In this document: in pieces, positions 25,754 through 35,262 of the stretch | Numbering within the stretch: position 1 is the stretch's first letter | Layout of the letters: every line of letters starts with the position of its first letter | NCBI GenBank assembly: GCA_001792115.1 | Contig: MGFX01000005.1 | Coordinates: forward strand, 1 to 40,627 | DNA: 40,627 nt | From: Candidatus Woesebacteria bacterium RBG_16_42_24 | Lineage (GTDB): Bacteria > Patescibacteriota > Microgenomatia > UBA8517 | Direction of reading: 5' to 3' | Notes under the pieces: generated by a model | Databases searched by the model: none | The model's input: only the letters and a program-made list of their open reading frames with translations | Told to the model about the DNA's origin: nothing | Position numbers and translations under genes: made by a program

Positions 25754-28458
25754 TGAAGAAGATTATCAAAATCGGACTAACTCTTGTTTTTACCGTTTTT
25801 GCAATCGCCGTTATTTATTACATTTATTGGCCGTTTGCATATAGATCTATTCATGAGAGTAAAGCGGTTGGGGATGCTTTTATGCATCTGGCTAATATTA
25901 TCTCTTTTAAACGTGACCACCCATTTCCTATTATGGCTTGGAAATCTGAGTGGGCGGGCCACCCTGTTGTTGAAGGTTACCCTTGGCTTCATTATTATAC
26001 CATTCAACCGCTTCTCCCTTTTTTTAATAGTGTTGGTTTGGCTATGGACTATTATTCAGCAGCCTTTTTGCTACTCTATTATGTTATAAGTTTCCTCCTA
26101 CTTTATTATGTATCTAAAAATGCCTTTATGGCCCTCTTTTTTAGCTTGGTGTTGATTTATGGAGCTGATTCACAATTCCCGTTTACTATAAATGCATTTA
26201 TGACTTTTACATCAACACAGTTTATGCTTCCCTTAATCCTTCTTTTAATAATTATTGCCAGAAATAAAAACAGTCTTAAAATATTACTTTTACCTTCAAT
26301 TTTACTCTCCCTCTCATTTTATTTTCATGGTTCATTAACAGGTTATATAATAATCCCAACAATTATTCCGTTACTACTATTAAATAAAAATGGAAAAATC
26401 TCAAAAAAATCTATCTCAAAAACATTTTTATTTTTTCTAATATTTGGCTTTCTATCGCTAATTCAAATCTATCAATTTATTGATTATAGCGCTCAAGGAT
26501 ACTTAAGAGGAGTTAAACCGTTTCCTTTAGATACAATCTTACCCCGCCTATTTTATTTATTCTCCTGGCAAAATCCAGTTTTATTGCCTCTTGTTGTGAT
26601 ATTACTTTTACTTTTAATTACAGCGACTGTCAAAAGAAAATTTTCTAGGGTTAAACCATACTTTTTTTCTTTGTTAATGCTTTCTGTTGTTTTTACTTTG
26701 ATGCTTTTTAATATCACAAGTATGAATCTCGTACTTCTCGCAGAGCGGGTACTTTGGAGTTTGAGCCTTATCATTTTGCTTCTTTTCGCAAAGATTGTTT
26801 CAGAATTAGTTGGTTTGAACTTTATTAAATCAATGCTTGTAGGATTGATCTCTCTTATTGCAACCGCAACGTATCTTTATTTCACTTTAGTTGTTAAACC
26901 ACCACACCTGGTCCCTGATACATTACGAGACCAAGATCCTTATAAATATAAATCGGTCTGTGTTGGTTGTACTACTGTAGGTACAAAAAGTGAATCGGAT
27001 AGTTTTGATCCTTCTTTTAAAGAAAAGACCATTAATAAGTACGATACAATATATTTATATCCCCAACCTTCCTGGAGTTTTAGTTTTGATAATTATCGTA
27101 CTGACGGAATAAACTGGGCCGTTTATTCTAGTTGGAACATAAGATCGTCTAATCAGCGTTACAAAGGAAGATTTCCTGCAGCAAAAAACTTACCTCTAGA
27201 ATGGTCAGGTTTAGTTAGCGCCGCTGAATATGGACGTTTAGGTGAAGCAGGATCTGTAGATGCAAGTAAATGGGCCCTAAATCAGACTATTTTCTTCCTT
27301 GATTGGTATGCCATTAGACATTTAGAAATAGTTGAAACTGATTGGCCAGACTACTTTAGAAAAGAGCCCTTAATAGTAAGTTCAGAAGAAAGTGGCGAAA
27401 CTTTCTATAATACTATTGCCGAAAAATATGTTGGTCCTCTTTATGCGCCGACCGATGTAAAGACAATGGCTGTTGTTAGTCCCGAGCTTCAATATGATAA
27501 TTTTGTTAGGACATTGTCATATTCGAACTTTAATTCGCAGAGGGTAATCCCAATCTATTTGGGTACGAGTTTGGGCTCCTTAAATAGAGGTGATCTGAAG
27601 TATTTCGACGCCATCTTTTTATATGGTTATAAGGAGCCGATCTTTACTTCCGGTATCTGGGATACGTTGTTTGACTATGTCAAGAACGGCGGGAAATTGA
27701 TTATCGAAACTGGGCAGAAAGTTCCGGAGTCACAAAGCGCAAGACTGCCCGAAGTTTTTCCGGTTAAAGCTACCACGATCGAAGTTATCGGGAAGCCTTG
27801 GAATGTCGAAATTGGCAAGGGCGAATTAACAAAGGGGATAGAGAGGGCGGGCTTTTCTCCATTAAAAACCAAATACCTACCTTACGCTATTTCGGAAGTT
27901 AAGCCCGAAAATTTAAAAAATTGGGCACAACCGGTTTTAGCAAAAGACGGGAATATTGTGATGGCTTATGGGCAATTAGAGAAGGGAAGCGTAGCTTGGA
28001 GCGGTTTAAATCTGCCCTTTCATGCAATTGATAATAGAAACGTTTCCGAGACTGTTGTTTTTGCCAATATTTTGAACTGGTTTTTCCCCAAGACCGAAGA
28101 GTCGATATCTAATTTTCAGGTAGAACATCCTAACCCCGAAAAGATTATTGTTAAATCCGATCAGGGGAAAGGCGTTTTGCTTAAAGAAAATTACAGTTCC
28201 GGCTGGAGCGCCAAGCTTAACGGGAAGAATACGAAAATATATAAAGCCGGACTTTTTGAGATGTATATTCCCTTTAGTTCCCGGGGGGAAAACGAGGTCA
28301 ATTTGACTTATCAAGGAGTGCCACTTCATTGGGCGCTTTTTGCTATAAGTAGCGCAACCTTTTTCGGAGTTTTGACGTTCTTATTGTTCAATATAAACCC
28401 TCTTTTAATAATTAAAAAAATATATAGAAAGAGAAAGCAGTCAGACGAAGAATATTAA
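25753..28458 (+). CDS. Tandem paralog: multi-TM GT-C/PTPS-related-like protein with C-terminal GATase-like region
   Basis: 901 aa; 'VGDAFMHLANIISFKRDHPFPIMAWKSEWAGHPVVEGYPWLHYY'; 'YFDAIFLYGYKEP...KNGGKLIIETGQ...GSVAWSGLNLPFHAID'. Overlaps the upstream stop by 1 nt (TAATG). Confidence 0.82.
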   Translation: MKKIIKIGLTLVFTVFAIAVIYYIYWPFAYRSIHESKAVGDAFMHLANIISFKRDHPFPIMAWKSEWAGHPVVEGYPWLHYYTIQPLLPFFNSVGLAMDYYSAAFLLLYYVISFLLLYYVSKNAFMALFFSLVLIYGADSQFPFTINAFMTFTSTQFMLPLILLLIIIARNKNSLKILLLPSILLSLSFYFHGSLTGYIIIPTIIPLLLLNKNGKISKKSISKTFLFFLIFGFLSLIQIYQFIDYSAQGYLRGVKPFPLDTILPRLFYLFSWQNPVLLPLVVILLLLLITATVKRKFSRVKPYFFSLLMLSVVFTLMLFNITSMNLVLLAERVLWSLSLIILLLFAKIVSELVGLNFIKSMLVGLISLIATATYLYFTLVVKPPHLVPDTLRDQDPYKYKSVCVGCTTVGTKSESDSFDPSFKEKTINKYDTIYLYPQPSWSFSFDNYRTDGINWAVYSSWNIRSSNQRYKGRFPAAKNLPLEWSGLVSAAEYGRLGEAGSVDASKWALNQTIFFLDWYAIRHLEIVETDWPDYFRKEPLIVSSEESGETFYNTIAEKYVGPLYAPTDVKTMAVVSPELQYDNFVRTLSYSNFNSQRVIPIYLGTSLGSLNRGDLKYFDAIFLYGYKEPIFTSGIWDTLFDYVKNGGKLIIETGQKVPESQSARLPEVFPVKATTIEVIGKPWNVEIGKGELTKGIERAGFSPLKTKYLPYAISEVKPENLKNWAQPVLAKDGNIVMAYGQLEKGSVAWSGLNLPFHAIDNRNVSETVVFANILNWFFPKTEESISNFQVEHPNPEKIIVKSDQGKGVLLKENYSSGWSAKLNGKNTKIYKAGLFEMYIPFSSRGENEVNLTYQGVPLHWALFAISSATFFGVLTFLLFNINPLLIIKKIYRKRKQSDEEY

Positions 28459-28547
28459 TAAATCGGGGATTTTACTTCTTCACACACTACTTCTTAAGGG
28501 GCATAATACTTTGGAATAAATATTTAACAAAATACAAGTAACTTGAC

Positions 28548-29795
28548 ATGGATAAGGATTTCCGACACGTAACAAGATGTCGAATTTGCCGATCAACCGA
28601 ATTGTATAGATTTCTGGACTTGGGTTTTATGCCTGTGCCTAATGGATTTCGGAAAAAAGAAGAATTGGGGAAAAAAGAAAAAAAATATGAACTATGCTGT
28701 TGTTTCTGCGAAACATGCGGCCATGTCCAGTTGAGCGGAGTAGTTAGACCCCAGCTGATGTTTACCAACTACGTTTATATTCCCTCAACTTCAAAAGTCA
28801 TGATGAATAATTTTAGCAGACTTGCTCACCAGGCTTATGTTGCCAAGTCTTTGGACGAGTTTTCATTGGTACTCGATATCGGATCGAACGACGGGAGTCT
28901 TCTGACTTTTTTTAAAGCCTACGGCTCTAAAGTTGTCGGAATTGACCCGGCTGAAAACATATCCAAAGTGGCCGAATTAAACGGGATTCCTACAGAAATT
29001 GGTTTATTCAATCTAGCTTCGGCGAATAAGGTGAAGAAAAAGTATGGAGCCGCCGACGTAATTACGGCGACAAACGTAATTGCCCATATAGACGATTTGT
29101 ATGGTGTTTTTCGGGGCGTAGATACCTTATTAAAGAAAGATGGGCTGTTTATTACGGAGTTTCCCTATTTGCTTGATCTTATTGATAAATTGGAGTTTGA
29201 TACAATTTACCACGAGCACCTTTCTTATTTTGCCATTTCCCCCTGGAAGTTTCTTGTTGAAAAATTTGGATTTGAAATTTGCGATTTAGAGAGACTCCAG
29301 ATTCACGGAGGCTCGATAAGACTTACGCATCGCAGGAAATCATCTCATAAAAATAAAGCTAATAGAATTGTCGACTATTTTATTAATCTTGAGGAAGAAA
29401 GAAAGCTTAACGAGAGACAAACCTACGACTTGTTTTCCCAAAAAGTAATTGGCTTAAAGAAAAGCCTTACCGAACTTATCGATGGCTTAAAAAAGCAGGG
29501 TAAGCGAATTGTCGGCTACGGAGCGGCTGCCAAAGGAAATGTTCTGACCAACCTTTTCAATATCGGAAGAGACAAGCTGGATTATATTGTCGACTCGACA
29601 CCCTATAAACTGGGGTTATATACTCCGGGGATGAATATTCCCATCTTTGCCGAAAACCGGTTGCTTAAGGACATGCCCGACTACGCCTTAATTCTGGCCT
29701 GGAACTTTGCCAACGAGATTATGGAAAAACAAAAAGCCTATAAAGCAAAGGGGGGAAAGTTTATAATTCCATTGCCTTCCGTAACAATAATCTAA
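28548..29795 (+). CDS. C-methyltransferase-type SAM methyltransferase with N-terminal zinc-binding and C-terminal Methyltransf_14-like domains
   Basis: 'CRICRSTELYRFLDLGFMPVPNGF', 'CETCGHVQL', 'LVLDIGSNDGSLLTFFKAYGSKVVGIDPAENI', 'GGSIRLTH', 'IVGYGAAAKGNVLTN' as in NDP-hexose C-methyltransferases. Confidence 0.93.
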   Translation: MDKDFRHVTRCRICRSTELYRFLDLGFMPVPNGFRKKEELGKKEKKYELCCCFCETCGHVQLSGVVRPQLMFTNYVYIPSTSKVMMNNFSRLAHQAYVAKSLDEFSLVLDIGSNDGSLLTFFKAYGSKVVGIDPAENISKVAELNGIPTEIGLFNLASANKVKKKYGAADVITATNVIAHIDDLYGVFRGVDTLLKKDGLFITEFPYLLDLIDKLEFDTIYHEHLSYFAISPWKFLVEKFGFEICDLERLQIHGGSIRLTHRRKSSHKNKANRIVDYFINLEEERKLNERQTYDLFSQKVIGLKKSLTELIDGLKKQGKRIVGYGAAAKGNVLTNLFNIGRDKLDYIVDSTPYKLGLYTPGMNIPIFAENRLLKDMPDYALILAWNFANEIMEKQKAYKAKGGKFIIPLPSVTII

Positions 29796-29796
29796 G

Positions 29797-30510
29797 ATGT
29801 GGTTAAAAAAGACAGTTGCAGCCGTTATTCCTGTTTCAACCAATAAAGACTCGATCTTTAATGTTATCCAGGGACTAGACGCTACCGGCTATATCGACGA
29901 AATAATTGTCATCGACAACGGAGTAGATGCCGAAACGCTTAAAGAAATAAAAAAAACGCGGGCCAGGTTCATCGCACAGGAAAAATTCGGGGTAGGGAGA
30001 GCCATAAGAGCCGGGATGAAAAGCACAAGGGCGGATCTGATTATTATTATCGAGCCGGACGGTTCTTTTAAGGACAAAGATATTTCAAAACTGCTTTCCT
30101 ATTCGGAGGATTTTGATACGGTTTTTGGATCGCGAACACACGTGCCTTTAATTGGCAAAGGCTCGGGAATGACTTTTTCCAGACGACTGGTCGATGATTT
30201 ATTCGGAAAAATGATTAGCCTTATTTTTGTATCGTCGAACATAACTGACGTTGGGTGTACTTTACGCTTGACAAATCGTAGAGGCTGGAGAATGGTTGCG
30301 GGTGAGTGTAAAAGTGATAGCGAGATTTTCTTAACAGAGTGGTTAGTTGCGGCTGCCAAGAACAAAGTCAGGTTTATCGAGATTCCGGTCAATTTTATTG
30401 CGCCAAAACCAAAACATAAGTACGAGAGCTTTTTATATTTGTCATTCAGGGCCGTAATGATATTTATTTATGTCGTAAAAACCTGGCTTATGCATCAGAT
30501 ACGCAGGTAG
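29797..30510 (+). CDS. Glycosyltransferase family 2
   Basis: 'AAVIPVSTNKDSIFNVIQGL...EIIVIDNG...ADLIIIIEPDGSFKDKDISKLL' GT2/DPM-like motifs. Confidence 0.9.
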   Translation: MWLKKTVAAVIPVSTNKDSIFNVIQGLDATGYIDEIIVIDNGVDAETLKEIKKTRARFIAQEKFGVGRAIRAGMKSTRADLIIIIEPDGSFKDKDISKLLSYSEDFDTVFGSRTHVPLIGKGSGMTFSRRLVDDLFGKMISLIFVSSNITDVGCTLRLTNRRGWRMVAGECKSDSEIFLTEWLVAAAKNKVRFIEIPVNFIAPKPKHKYESFLYLSFRAVMIFIYVVKTWLMHQIRR

Positions 30511-30520
30511 GAAGATTGAA

Positions 30521-31150
30521 TTACATGCTCTTAAAAGAGAAAATTTTACTTAATAAAACTCCCTTATTAGGATATATTTTGCTTAACTTGTCGATTAAAT
30601 AACCGCCGACAATAGGTATGCCATCGATAATCCCGACCAATAATTCATAAATGATTGAATATTTATAGACCGGGGACTCCCGATAATTTTTCAACTCTTT
30701 TTCATAACCACAATTATCTAATATTTCCTCGGTTGTAAGGAACGTTACTATAGGAAAGTTTTCGGCGAAGATTCTTCTGTAAGTGCGTTTGGCGCGAGGC
30801 AGCTGTGCGCTAAGGCATAGGTAGGCAAGAGCCTGCCAGTTATTTTTCTTTGCCAGTTTGTAGAAATTTTTTACTTCTTGCCTTAAAGTCAAAGAATTTG
30901 GTATTACAAGTACCTTGTTTAATAGTTTTGCATCTACATTTTTGAGCAGCTCTTTGTACATTACCCTTCCGAGACTTTCTTTTTGTGGATCAATCTTTCC
31001 TCCCAGTATGACAATTTGCTCAATCCCATCTTTTAATAAACAATTAATGGCCAGAAGTTGTAGATTACCATGCGCATCTAAGAGATTTGCAGAGGTGTTA
31101 TCAAACCAATAACAATGGACAAGTAGTACATCAATATGTGATTTCGTCAA
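30521..31150 (-). CDS. DUF218/YdcF-ElyC-like protein
   Basis: 'DVLLVHCYWFD...GIEQIVILGG...VLVIPNSLTLRQEVKNFYKLAKKNNWQALAYLCLSAQLPRAKRTYRRI' follows DUF218 secondary-structure order. Confidence 0.55.
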   Translation of the reverse strand: MTKSHIDVLLVHCYWFDNTSANLLDAHGNLQLLAINCLLKDGIEQIVILGGKIDPQKESLGRVMYKELLKNVDAKLLNKVLVIPNSLTLRQEVKNFYKLAKKNNWQALAYLCLSAQLPRAKRTYRRIFAENFPIVTFLTTEEILDNCGYEKELKNYRESPVYKYSIIYELLVGIIDGIPIVGGYLIDKLSKIYPNKGVLLSKIFSFKSM

Positions 31151-31168
31151 TCTCTTTTATTGATAATA

Positions 31169-32023
31169 TTAATACTCATAAGGATAGGGCTCTTCTGCCG
31201 CATCGCGTGTTGTAAAAAGATAGTACAGCAAACCACAGGTTTCTTGTATATGGTGGGCAGGAATTCCTTCCTGGCCTGTTCTAACAGGAAAAATCTTTAC
31301 CTTTACGCCTGATGGAAAGCCGTTATTTAGATTATTCATGAAATGAAGTAGCCTTACTGCTTGTCCTGGACGAACTACAATTCCTATCCTGTCGCCGGAT
31401 TCTAATTTTCGATCCGGCAATCTAATACTTCTAACTTGATCTAGGGAATTAAATAATTCTCCACGATCAGTGTCTATTAAATGTAATTTACTGCGTAAGA
31501 ATTCTGTTCGATAGCCCCCTTGGTTTATAGCTTTTCTTAATGAATCATTTTCGTCAGGTCTTCCGTTATAAACTATTGGAGGAGATAGACGGAGTACTTC
31601 TTTTTGTGATTTCTCAGGAAGAGACTCTATTAATGATAGATTTGCTCTTCTACGACCAATAGCTTCCGAGATTTTCATTGAAGCAATCATTTGGTGACGA
31701 TCCCACCACGCAGAGTAGGTAGCTTTTATGTATCTATCATTTTTCCAAGGTCTAAGCCAGGTTCCCGGAGCCGCGAGACACCAAATTGCATTTATATATT
31801 CAGTATCATCTTGAGTTATACGTTCAAATAGAGGCTCTGTTGTTGCCATTTCTAAATCATCCATGCGTTTTAATACTTGTTGTGCGAATAGGATTACTTT
31901 TTCCTTACCTACTTCCAATAACGTTTCCCTTTGGGACTGTGACAATGCCTTTCGCCAAACTTTTAATGATAAAGTATAATAATCCGCTGGCTTTTCAGTG
32001 TGGCCTGGTATTATTTCGTTCAT
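31169..32023 (-). CDS. Hypothetical protein, possibly divergent DUF218-like
   Basis: Clean 284-aa ORF; 'AIWCLAAPGTWLRPWKNDRYIKATYS...', 'LDQVRSI...GDRIGIVVRPGQAVRLLHFM...VKVKIFPV' has DUF218-like order. Confidence 0.6.
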   Translation of the reverse strand: MNEIIPGHTEKPADYYTLSLKVWRKALSQSQRETLLEVGKEKVILFAQQVLKRMDDLEMATTEPLFERITQDDTEYINAIWCLAAPGTWLRPWKNDRYIKATYSAWWDRHQMIASMKISEAIGRRRANLSLIESLPEKSQKEVLRLSPPIVYNGRPDENDSLRKAINQGGYRTEFLRSKLHLIDTDRGELFNSLDQVRSIRLPDRKLESGDRIGIVVRPGQAVRLLHFMNNLNNGFPSGVKVKIFPVRTGQEGIPAHHIQETCGLLYYLFTTRDAAEEPYPYEY

Positions 32024-32097
32024 AATATTATTTGAAATACAACGCTTGGGTTCAAATATAAATAATGGTGCAATTGTAGCATTCTTTTAATTAGACA

Positions 32098-32880
32098 TTA
32101 AATCAATCCAGAAATACGTAATTGTAGATCTCCCTTGGGCCTATTAAATATTTTTGTCTTGATGCCGATTTTTGCCAGTAAATAGAGAGCAAGTACTCTA
32201 AACGTATCTACAGAATATTTGATGCTACTTTTTAGACTAGCTCCGCGTTTTTCCCCTATATAATTTGTTTCTACAGGTACTTCAGCCACCCTAATATTGT
32301 TGAAAGCTGACTGGGTAATTAATTCAAAGCTAAACAGATAGTTATTTGAGTTAGCTACAAAATTAACGTTCTCAAAGAGCTTTCTCGTATAAACCCTGAA
32401 CCCTTGGTGGAAATCAGTTATTTTTACGCCCAAAACTAGTCTATCGATATAACTTAGTGCCACAAGTGGAAGTACTTTCCAGGCATACATACCGCTTTTT
32501 AGAGGCGTGTCAACTCGTGTAAAGCGGTTTCCCAAAACAAATTCATAGCCCTCTTTTTGGATTTTTTCTAAAGCTGGCGGTATTGCCGCTGGTTTATACT
32601 CGCCGTCCGGATGAATATCCACGATAATGTCCGCACCATGATTCAAGGCAATCGCAACCGCTCTTTTTAAATTTCCGCCATAACCCAAATTGACAGAATT
32701 TTGATATGCCTTTAGGCCACTAAGTGTTTTTGCAATCTCGAAAGTTTTGTCGCCGGAGGCATCGTCAACTAGGATAATTTCATCAAAGTATTTTCTGGGA
32801 AAGTCAGCCCAAAATTTGGCCAAAGTAGCCTCCGCTTTGTAAGCTATCAACACGGCCACAATTTTAACTTTTTTCTTCAT
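32098..32880 (-). CDS. Glycosyltransferase family 2 (DPM1-like)
   Basis: 'KIVAVLIAYKAEATL...EIILVDDASGDKTFEIA...NLGYGGNLKRAVAIALNHGADIIVDIHPDGEY'. Confidence 0.94.
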   Translation of the reverse strand: MKKKVKIVAVLIAYKAEATLAKFWADFPRKYFDEIILVDDASGDKTFEIAKTLSGLKAYQNSVNLGYGGNLKRAVAIALNHGADIIVDIHPDGEYKPAAIPPALEKIQKEGYEFVLGNRFTRVDTPLKSGMYAWKVLPLVALSYIDRLVLGVKITDFHQGFRVYTRKLFENVNFVANSNNYLFSFELITQSAFNNIRVAEVPVETNYIGEKRGASLKSSIKYSVDTFRVLALYLLAKIGIKTKIFNRPKGDLQLRISGLI

Positions 32881-33776
32881 TTTTTCTCCGCCGTTACCAA
32901 GGCAATAGGCGCTTCATCCAAGAATAGGAAAATAGCCTCGATAATGCAAGCTAACAAGAAAAAAGGAGCGAGGAGAATAAGAAAGAGGATGTTTCCTGAA
33001 GCTTTAAGATTGTCCGTTAATTTTGCCTTAGGATTAATTGTTTTTAAAAAACTTGCGATAAAGCCCCAGGGAGCATATTCGAAGGCTAAAACACCCCTCA
33101 CCCGAATCTTGGTAAAACCACTCCTTATAAGAAGCTCTCGAACCCCATTGTCTGTTAAATGGGCCAAATGGCGGGGCAAGTCTAGGTGGAACCAATTTTG
33201 GCCAAATAATCTTGATTCAAAGCACTGGTAGCGGGGAAACTCGATAAAGATTAGGCCGCCGTTATTAAGCAAGGAGTAAGCTTTTTGAAGATATTTTTGC
33301 GGGTTGTTAGTATGTTCCAAACTTTCCCAAAAGCAGACCGCATTGAATTTCTGATCAGTAGCCCATTTTAAAAAATCTCTTTTTATTACCGCTCGGTTTT
33401 TTACTAATGAACTTGACGATTCAAGACTAACCGTTGTAAACTTTTGAGAAATTTGGGACAGATAAGTCCCAAAAGTCGCTTCACCCGAGCCGACATCCAA
33501 AATGAACCCTTTAGAGACCGACTTGGTTAACCAAGTAATTCTTCTTCTTTGAAAAAGGTTAAAAATTGTTTCCTTAATCAAGCCTAAGGTGCTTGATGAA
33601 ATCCAATAGTATTCAGGGTAGTAATCTCTTATGTGTTCGGGGACGGGGGAGGTGAAACCATTATGGCAATTGTGACAAAAATAGACTTTAAATTGACCGT
33701 CAATTTCGAGTTTTACCCTACCTTTTTCGAAGCAATTAGGGCATTGAAAGGGTAGTAATGATTTTCCTAAATTCAT
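32877..33776 (-). CDS. Class I SAM-dependent methyltransferase with N-terminal zinc ribbon
   Basis: 'CPNC...CHNCHNGF' Zn ribbon; 'GFILDVGSGEATFGTYLSQ', 'FNAVCFWESLEHTNNPQKYLQKAYSLLNNGGLIFIEFP'. 4-nt overlap with the GT2 gene. Confidence 0.93.
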   Translation of the reverse strand: MNLGKSLLPFQCPNCFEKGRVKLEIDGQFKVYFCHNCHNGFTSPVPEHIRDYYPEYYWISSSTLGLIKETIFNLFQRRRITWLTKSVSKGFILDVGSGEATFGTYLSQISQKFTTVSLESSSSLVKNRAVIKRDFLKWATDQKFNAVCFWESLEHTNNPQKYLQKAYSLLNNGGLIFIEFPRYQCFESRLFGQNWFHLDLPRHLAHLTDNGVRELLIRSGFTKIRVRGVLAFEYAPWGFIASFLKTINPKAKLTDNLKASGNILFLILLAPFFLLACIIEAIFLFLDEAPIALVTAEKK

Positions 33777-33807
33777 AGATATAAGATGAGTAATTTTAAC
33801 ACTTTAG

Positions 33808-34719
33808 ATGTATTCCGAAAGACTCACAAAATTACTCCTGTCCTTGTTAGGGGGCATATATCTTGTTGAATATTTTCAGGATGGGTTATACACTGATTTA
33901 GGAATGCTTGGATTTAACAAAAAAACCACAACTAGGCGAAGACTTACTTTTATTGTCTTTATTCTTGGGGCAACTCTTGCCTCGTTTTTTTTGGGTTCCC
34001 TCTCCTTCCCCAAAAATATTACTTTCCAAAATCTCTGGGGCGTCGCCTCGGTTTGTCTTTCTGGGATTGCAGGTATATTAGCCATTATCAAGCTCGTTAC
34101 AAGGAGGAAAAACAAATACGTTTTCATCGCAGTCGCGTTTTCGGGGATAGCTTTACTTGAGGGGTATAGTCTTTTTGTGCCACTTCCATTGACATCACTT
34201 GTTTGGATGATTTCCAGAATATTTTTGGCCGCGTACCTGCTTCTATCACTCAAGGATTGGCGGGAGGGAGAGGGTAAACAAAAGAGTCTTAGACTAAGGG
34301 TATATATAGCAGCGGCAGCTTCGACTCTAATTATAATTGCACTCTTTTCTCTTCTTCCGACTTACGACCCTTATAATCCAATTGGCCCTTTTGGCCGGCC
34401 GATTGAACTGACCGCGGTCATTTTATTTGGGATAGCAGCAATCGGATACTATACCAAAGGCTATTGGGAATTTAAATATTTTGAATTCTGGTTGGTGCTT
34501 TCTTTGATAGCAGCATTTTTCTCCCAAGTATATATGTCTTTCTCCCAAACTTATTTTGACTCGATGTTTTGGGGGGCAATAATATTTAAGAATCTAGGTT
34601 ATATACTTGCCCTGGTCGGACTTTTGGAGAGCACTTGGGCGGCGTTTCGCGAGGTTGAGGCAGAGAAGAAGTATCTTGCGGGACACACCAAGGGAGAGGC
34701 GTATCTCAAGGGAGAGTAA
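33808..34719 (+). CDS. Multi-TM membrane protein of unknown function
   Basis: 303-aa ORF with about 8 hydrophobic segments and a basic, positively ended cytosolic tail. Confidence 0.75.
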   Translation: MYSERLTKLLLSLLGGIYLVEYFQDGLYTDLGMLGFNKKTTTRRRLTFIVFILGATLASFFLGSLSFPKNITFQNLWGVASVCLSGIAGILAIIKLVTRRKNKYVFIAVAFSGIALLEGYSLFVPLPLTSLVWMISRIFLAAYLLLSLKDWREGEGKQKSLRLRVYIAAAASTLIIIALFSLLPTYDPYNPIGPFGRPIELTAVILFGIAAIGYYTKGYWEFKYFEFWLVLSLIAAFFSQVYMSFSQTYFDSMFWGAIIFKNLGYILALVGLLESTWAAFREVEAEKKYLAGHTKGEAYLKGE

Positions 34720-34747
34720 AGTTCAGTAATCCAATATTAGAACTTCG

Positions 34748-34786
34748 GTTTATCAGTTTTTCGGTTACTCGGATTTCAGATTACCG
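34748..34786. repeat. Left arm of imperfect inverted repeats flanking the four-helix-bundle gene
   Basis: Blocks GTTTATC (34748), ATCAGTTTTTC (34752-34762), TCAGATTACCG (34776-34786) recur as exact reverse complements at the right arm in collinear order. Confidence 0.7.
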
Positions 34787-34787
34787 G

Positions 34788-35180
34788 TTAGTCGGATTTT
34801 CTATTTTGGGAGAATTTTCTCCAAGTCGAGGAGAGCTTATTTAGTTGTTTCGCTAAAGAGACATATTTTTCCTTAAGTTCCTTACATCTACCAACTGGAA
34901 TTCTTGAGAATCTTCTCGAGAGAATGAGTGCCTTGGTTAAGTGGACAGTAACCTCATCACTTTCAGTCATAGCCATCTCGTAGAATCGCGCGGCTTCTAA
35001 GGGATTTCTTTGTTTAGCGTAACCCTCGGCGATTAATGGAGCAATTGCCTCACCCGAATTAATTAATTGTGACCTTAACTTAATATGTGGGATTCTATAA
35101 GCAATTTCATATAAGTTGTTCAATAAATTCAGAGATTCTTGATAAACATGTAGATCCTTAAAAGACTTAATCTTTCTCAT
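34788..35180 (-). CDS. Four helix bundle protein (S23/IVS-encoded protein family-like)
   Basis: 'IKSFKDLHVYQESLNLLNNLYEIAYRIP...LRSQLINSGEAIAPLIAEGYAKQRNPLEAARFYEMAMTESDEV' matches the well-known four-helix-bundle family pattern. Confidence 0.92.
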   Translation of the reverse strand: MRKIKSFKDLHVYQESLNLLNNLYEIAYRIPHIKLRSQLINSGEAIAPLIAEGYAKQRNPLEAARFYEMAMTESDEVTVHLTKALILSRRFSRIPVGRCKELKEKYVSLAKQLNKLSSTWRKFSQNRKSD

Positions 35181-35200
35181 GCGCGTATCATATCAGATTG

Positions 35201-35255
35201 CGGTAATCTGACAATCTGAAAAACTGATCTCTGATTACCTGATGAACCGATAAAC
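35201..35255. repeat. Right arm of imperfect inverted repeats flanking the four-helix-bundle gene
   Basis: CGGTAATCTGA (35201-35211), GAAAAACTGAT (35218-35228), GATAAAC (35249-35255). Confidence 0.7.
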
Positions 35256-35262
35256 TGGAGAT

